Positions 23,192 through 24,824 of a DNA stretch of 24,824 nt are shown piece by piece; position 1 is the stretch's first letter; the number at the start of each line of letters is the position of its first letter. The notes under the pieces were generated by a model. It had not been told where the DNA came from, made no database searches, and was given only the letters and a program-made list of their open reading frames with translations. The stretch comes from a virus. Where the stretch lies: IMG/VR virus record IMGVR_UViG_3300040801_000800, positions 1-24,824 of that record. One strand, written 5' to 3'. The translations under genes and the position numbers were made by a program.

Positions 23192-24824
23192 AACTTACTC
23201 CTAAATCTTTCAACGCGGATATTGCTTCTTTAATATACCAATCATAATCTAAATCATGAGGTATCGCGTCTGTCAAATCCATCATCGGTCTACACCCATC
23301 AGTCTTTGGAACTTTGTTTCCGTTAATCTTGTATGAGATACAACCAACACTTTCTTTTGAGTAATACCAACGCACCATCTTACCGAGATATTCACCATCA
23401 TACATGCCGCCACCTTTGACCGTACGTGCCGATACAAATTGGTTGATGTCATTACATGAAGCGATTGTGTTATTAACCGGTCGTCCTTTTAATAAGAACT
23501 CTCGTATCGCAGTGTACACGATAGGTGTCGAGCGACCCTTACTGAGGGTTGTCTCTCCGTACACACCCTTGGCCTTCGTATATCCATCGTACACCGCGAC
23601 GTAGTTATTCACGTCGCGTGCATGTAGAGCCTTATATTCGCCATGTTCCATCTCGAATCCAGTCACCATCTCCAAATCGAAGATGATTGCTTCGGCAAGA
23701 GCGACCTTATCACGTGGACAGTAATATTCAAGACCGTCGGTGTTGGCTGATACGACGGATATACCGTTTGCTTCTAACTCTTCGATTAACATTAGAAGCG
23801 TAAGCTGTCCAGTCAGTGTCGTAGCAAGAAGCAGGTCCGGTGAATAAAGCTTTGAATACTTTGAACCGAACTTTCCGAAGGAACCGTTGATTGTAATCTT
23901 AAGTGAGTCAGCCACAAGCTTATTACCCTCAGCCTTAGCCTTTAGTCTTGTCTCAACGATTGTGCGGTACACATTCAGGAATCGTTTGCTCAAGTGCTTA
24001 GGATACAGACCTAGATTCAGGATAATAAAAGGGTAATAGGAAGCAAAGTCAGCGTTGCGCATCACGTGAGTGTCATTTGATACAACACTCAATGACTTCT
24101 CTTGCGAGTGTAGGCCGCCAATACCCATCTTGTAGACTGTGTTACCAATCTTTATCTTGTGCTTAGCCAACTCAGGAGGCATCTTCAACTGCCCATTGGC
24201 CGCGAGTGAGAAGTTTATGTTCTCGACCATATCGACAAGACCGATTAGGTCGTATGTCGTGTATTTGATGAAAGATGGCGTTATATACTTCGCTTTATAA
24301 CCCTCTTTTAATACCGGCTTTGCTGCGGTAACACCAAGTTTACTCAACTCAGAGGTGATTACGGTCTCGGCTATCTGTGCATCGGACTTAGAGCGCAGGT
24401 CTAATCCGTATCTTTCTCCCATATTAACACGCAAATCAATGCGGTCGTTAATAGCATTGTACAAATCAATCGTAACATCCAAGTCATTTTCGCAGTATTC
24501 CTTTAGTGGTTGGATTTGGTCATCAGTGATGGGTACATGTGGGTCAAGATAAAAGTCTTGTAACTTCTTAGAACCAACACGTGTTCCGTAGTTCTTAAGC
24601 GAAATCATAACGGCAGGGGATGGCTCACTGATATCGAAGTGGTCATAGGGGCGCTGTTCACTATCGAAGTCACGATAAGTCATCCATTCCGGCATGTTCT
24701 TTTCGATGATGGCTTTAGATGTTTTGTGTATTTCACGGCATGTTCCACCGTCAAGCATAGCATTGATAAGCGGCAAATCATATTTGATTGAATTGAATCC
24801 AAAGGTACTGTGCTTAGACATTAT
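23181..24824 (-). CDS. B-family DNA polymerase (N-terminus cut by window edge)
   Basis: Replicative polymerase with proofreading exonuclease. About 547 residues are visible; the frame is open to the edge and the Exo I motif (DxE) has not yet appeared, so ATG 24821 is probably internal. Residues counted from that Met: Exo II-like FGFNSIKYDLPLI (7-19), Exo III-like YCENDLD (109-115, YxxxD), motif A DFASYYP (258-264), motif B KITINGSFGKFG (308-319) and motif C SANTDGLEYY (358-367), where the first aspartate of the usual DTD is Asn. 'YKALHARDVNNYVAVYDG' (396-413) fits the downstream KxY region. Only about 50 residues separate motifs A and B, a compact arrangement. T7 itself has a family A polymerase, so this phage combines a T7-type virion with a different replication module. 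Confidence 0.88.
   Translation of the reverse strand: MMSKHSTFGFNSIKYDLPLINAMLDGGTCREIHKTSKAIIEKNMPEWMTYRDFDSEQRPYDHFDISEPSPAVMISLKNYGTRVGSKKLQDFYLDPHVPITDDQIQPLKEYCENDLDVTIDLYNAINDRIDLRVNMGERYGLDLRSKSDAQIAETVITSELSKLGVTAAKPVLKEGYKAKYITPSFIKYTTYDLIGLVDMVENINFSLAANGQLKMPPELAKHKIKIGNTVYKMGIGGLHSQEKSLSVVSNDTHVMRNADFASYYPFIILNLGLYPKHLSKRFLNVYRTIVETRLKAKAEGNKLVADSLKITINGSFGKFGSKYSKLYSPDLLLATTLTGQLTLLMLIEELEANGISVVSANTDGLEYYCPRDKVALAEAIIFDLEMVTGFEMEHGEYKALHARDVNNYVAVYDGYTKAKGVYGETTLSKGRSTPIVYTAIREFLLKGRPVNNTIASCNDINQFVSARTVKGGGMYDGEYLGKMVRWYYSKESVGCISYKINGNKVPKTDGCRPMMDLTDAIPHDLDYDWYIKEAISALKDLGVSYAD

Overview
The window is part of the genome of a tailed double-stranded DNA phage with a short tail (podovirus type) of the T7 supergroup. 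The evidence is the gene content and order on the plus strand: major capsid protein, tail tubular proteins A and B, a tailspike with a T7-type anchor, a lysis cassette, three internal virion (ejection core) proteins matching T7 gp14, gp15 and gp16, and small and large terminase. No tRNA, rRNA, integrase, repressor, CRISPR or insertion sequence is visible. The host cannot be read from the sequence. The DNA is moderately AT-rich, and nearly every gene has a purine-rich Shine-Dalgarno site (AAAGGA, AGGAGG), so the host is a bacterium that uses such sites.

Layout. Bases 1-19571 are a plus-strand late (virion and lysis) operon with almost no spacers: capsid (cut by the left edge), a hairpin, tail tubes A and B, tailspike, a small unknown gene, a lysis block (tiny membrane ORF, holin-like protein, coiled-coil tail-anchored protein, HTH plus calcineurin-like phosphoesterase, M15 peptidase endolysin), a free-standing HNH homing endonuclease, a jelly-roll-like virion protein, gp14/15/16-like core proteins, and terminase small and large. 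Bases 19568-24824 are a minus-strand replication (probably early/middle) operon read toward the late operon: a B-family DNA polymerase (cut by the right edge), a double zinc-finger protein, a SNF2-like helicase, a VRR-NUC nuclease, a 35-residue membrane protein, a zinc-ribbon protein, a ribbon-helix-helix protein, a small basic protein, a zinc-finger/DUF3310 fusion and three small proteins of unknown role. The two operons meet tail to tail and share the 4-base TTAA that holds both stop codons.

How the genes work together. The minus-strand genes copy and remodel DNA (polymerase, helicase, nuclease, possible nucleotide enzyme). The plus-strand genes build the capsid, the tail nozzle, the receptor-binding and probably polysaccharide-degrading spike, and the core that carries DNA across the envelope; they also package the genome and lyse the cell. 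The phage departs from T7 in four ways: replication genes lie on the opposite strand, the polymerase is family B rather than family A, the gp16-like protein has no recognisable N-terminal transglycosylase domain, and no phage RNA polymerase is in the window. In place of T7 promoters, the few non-coding gaps of the late operon hold TATAAT-type elements without a -35 box.

Most of the window is recognisable phage biology and I see no clear new defence system. The less described parts are the TATAATTA elements, the HNH cassette they bracket, and the run of tiny genes on the minus strand.
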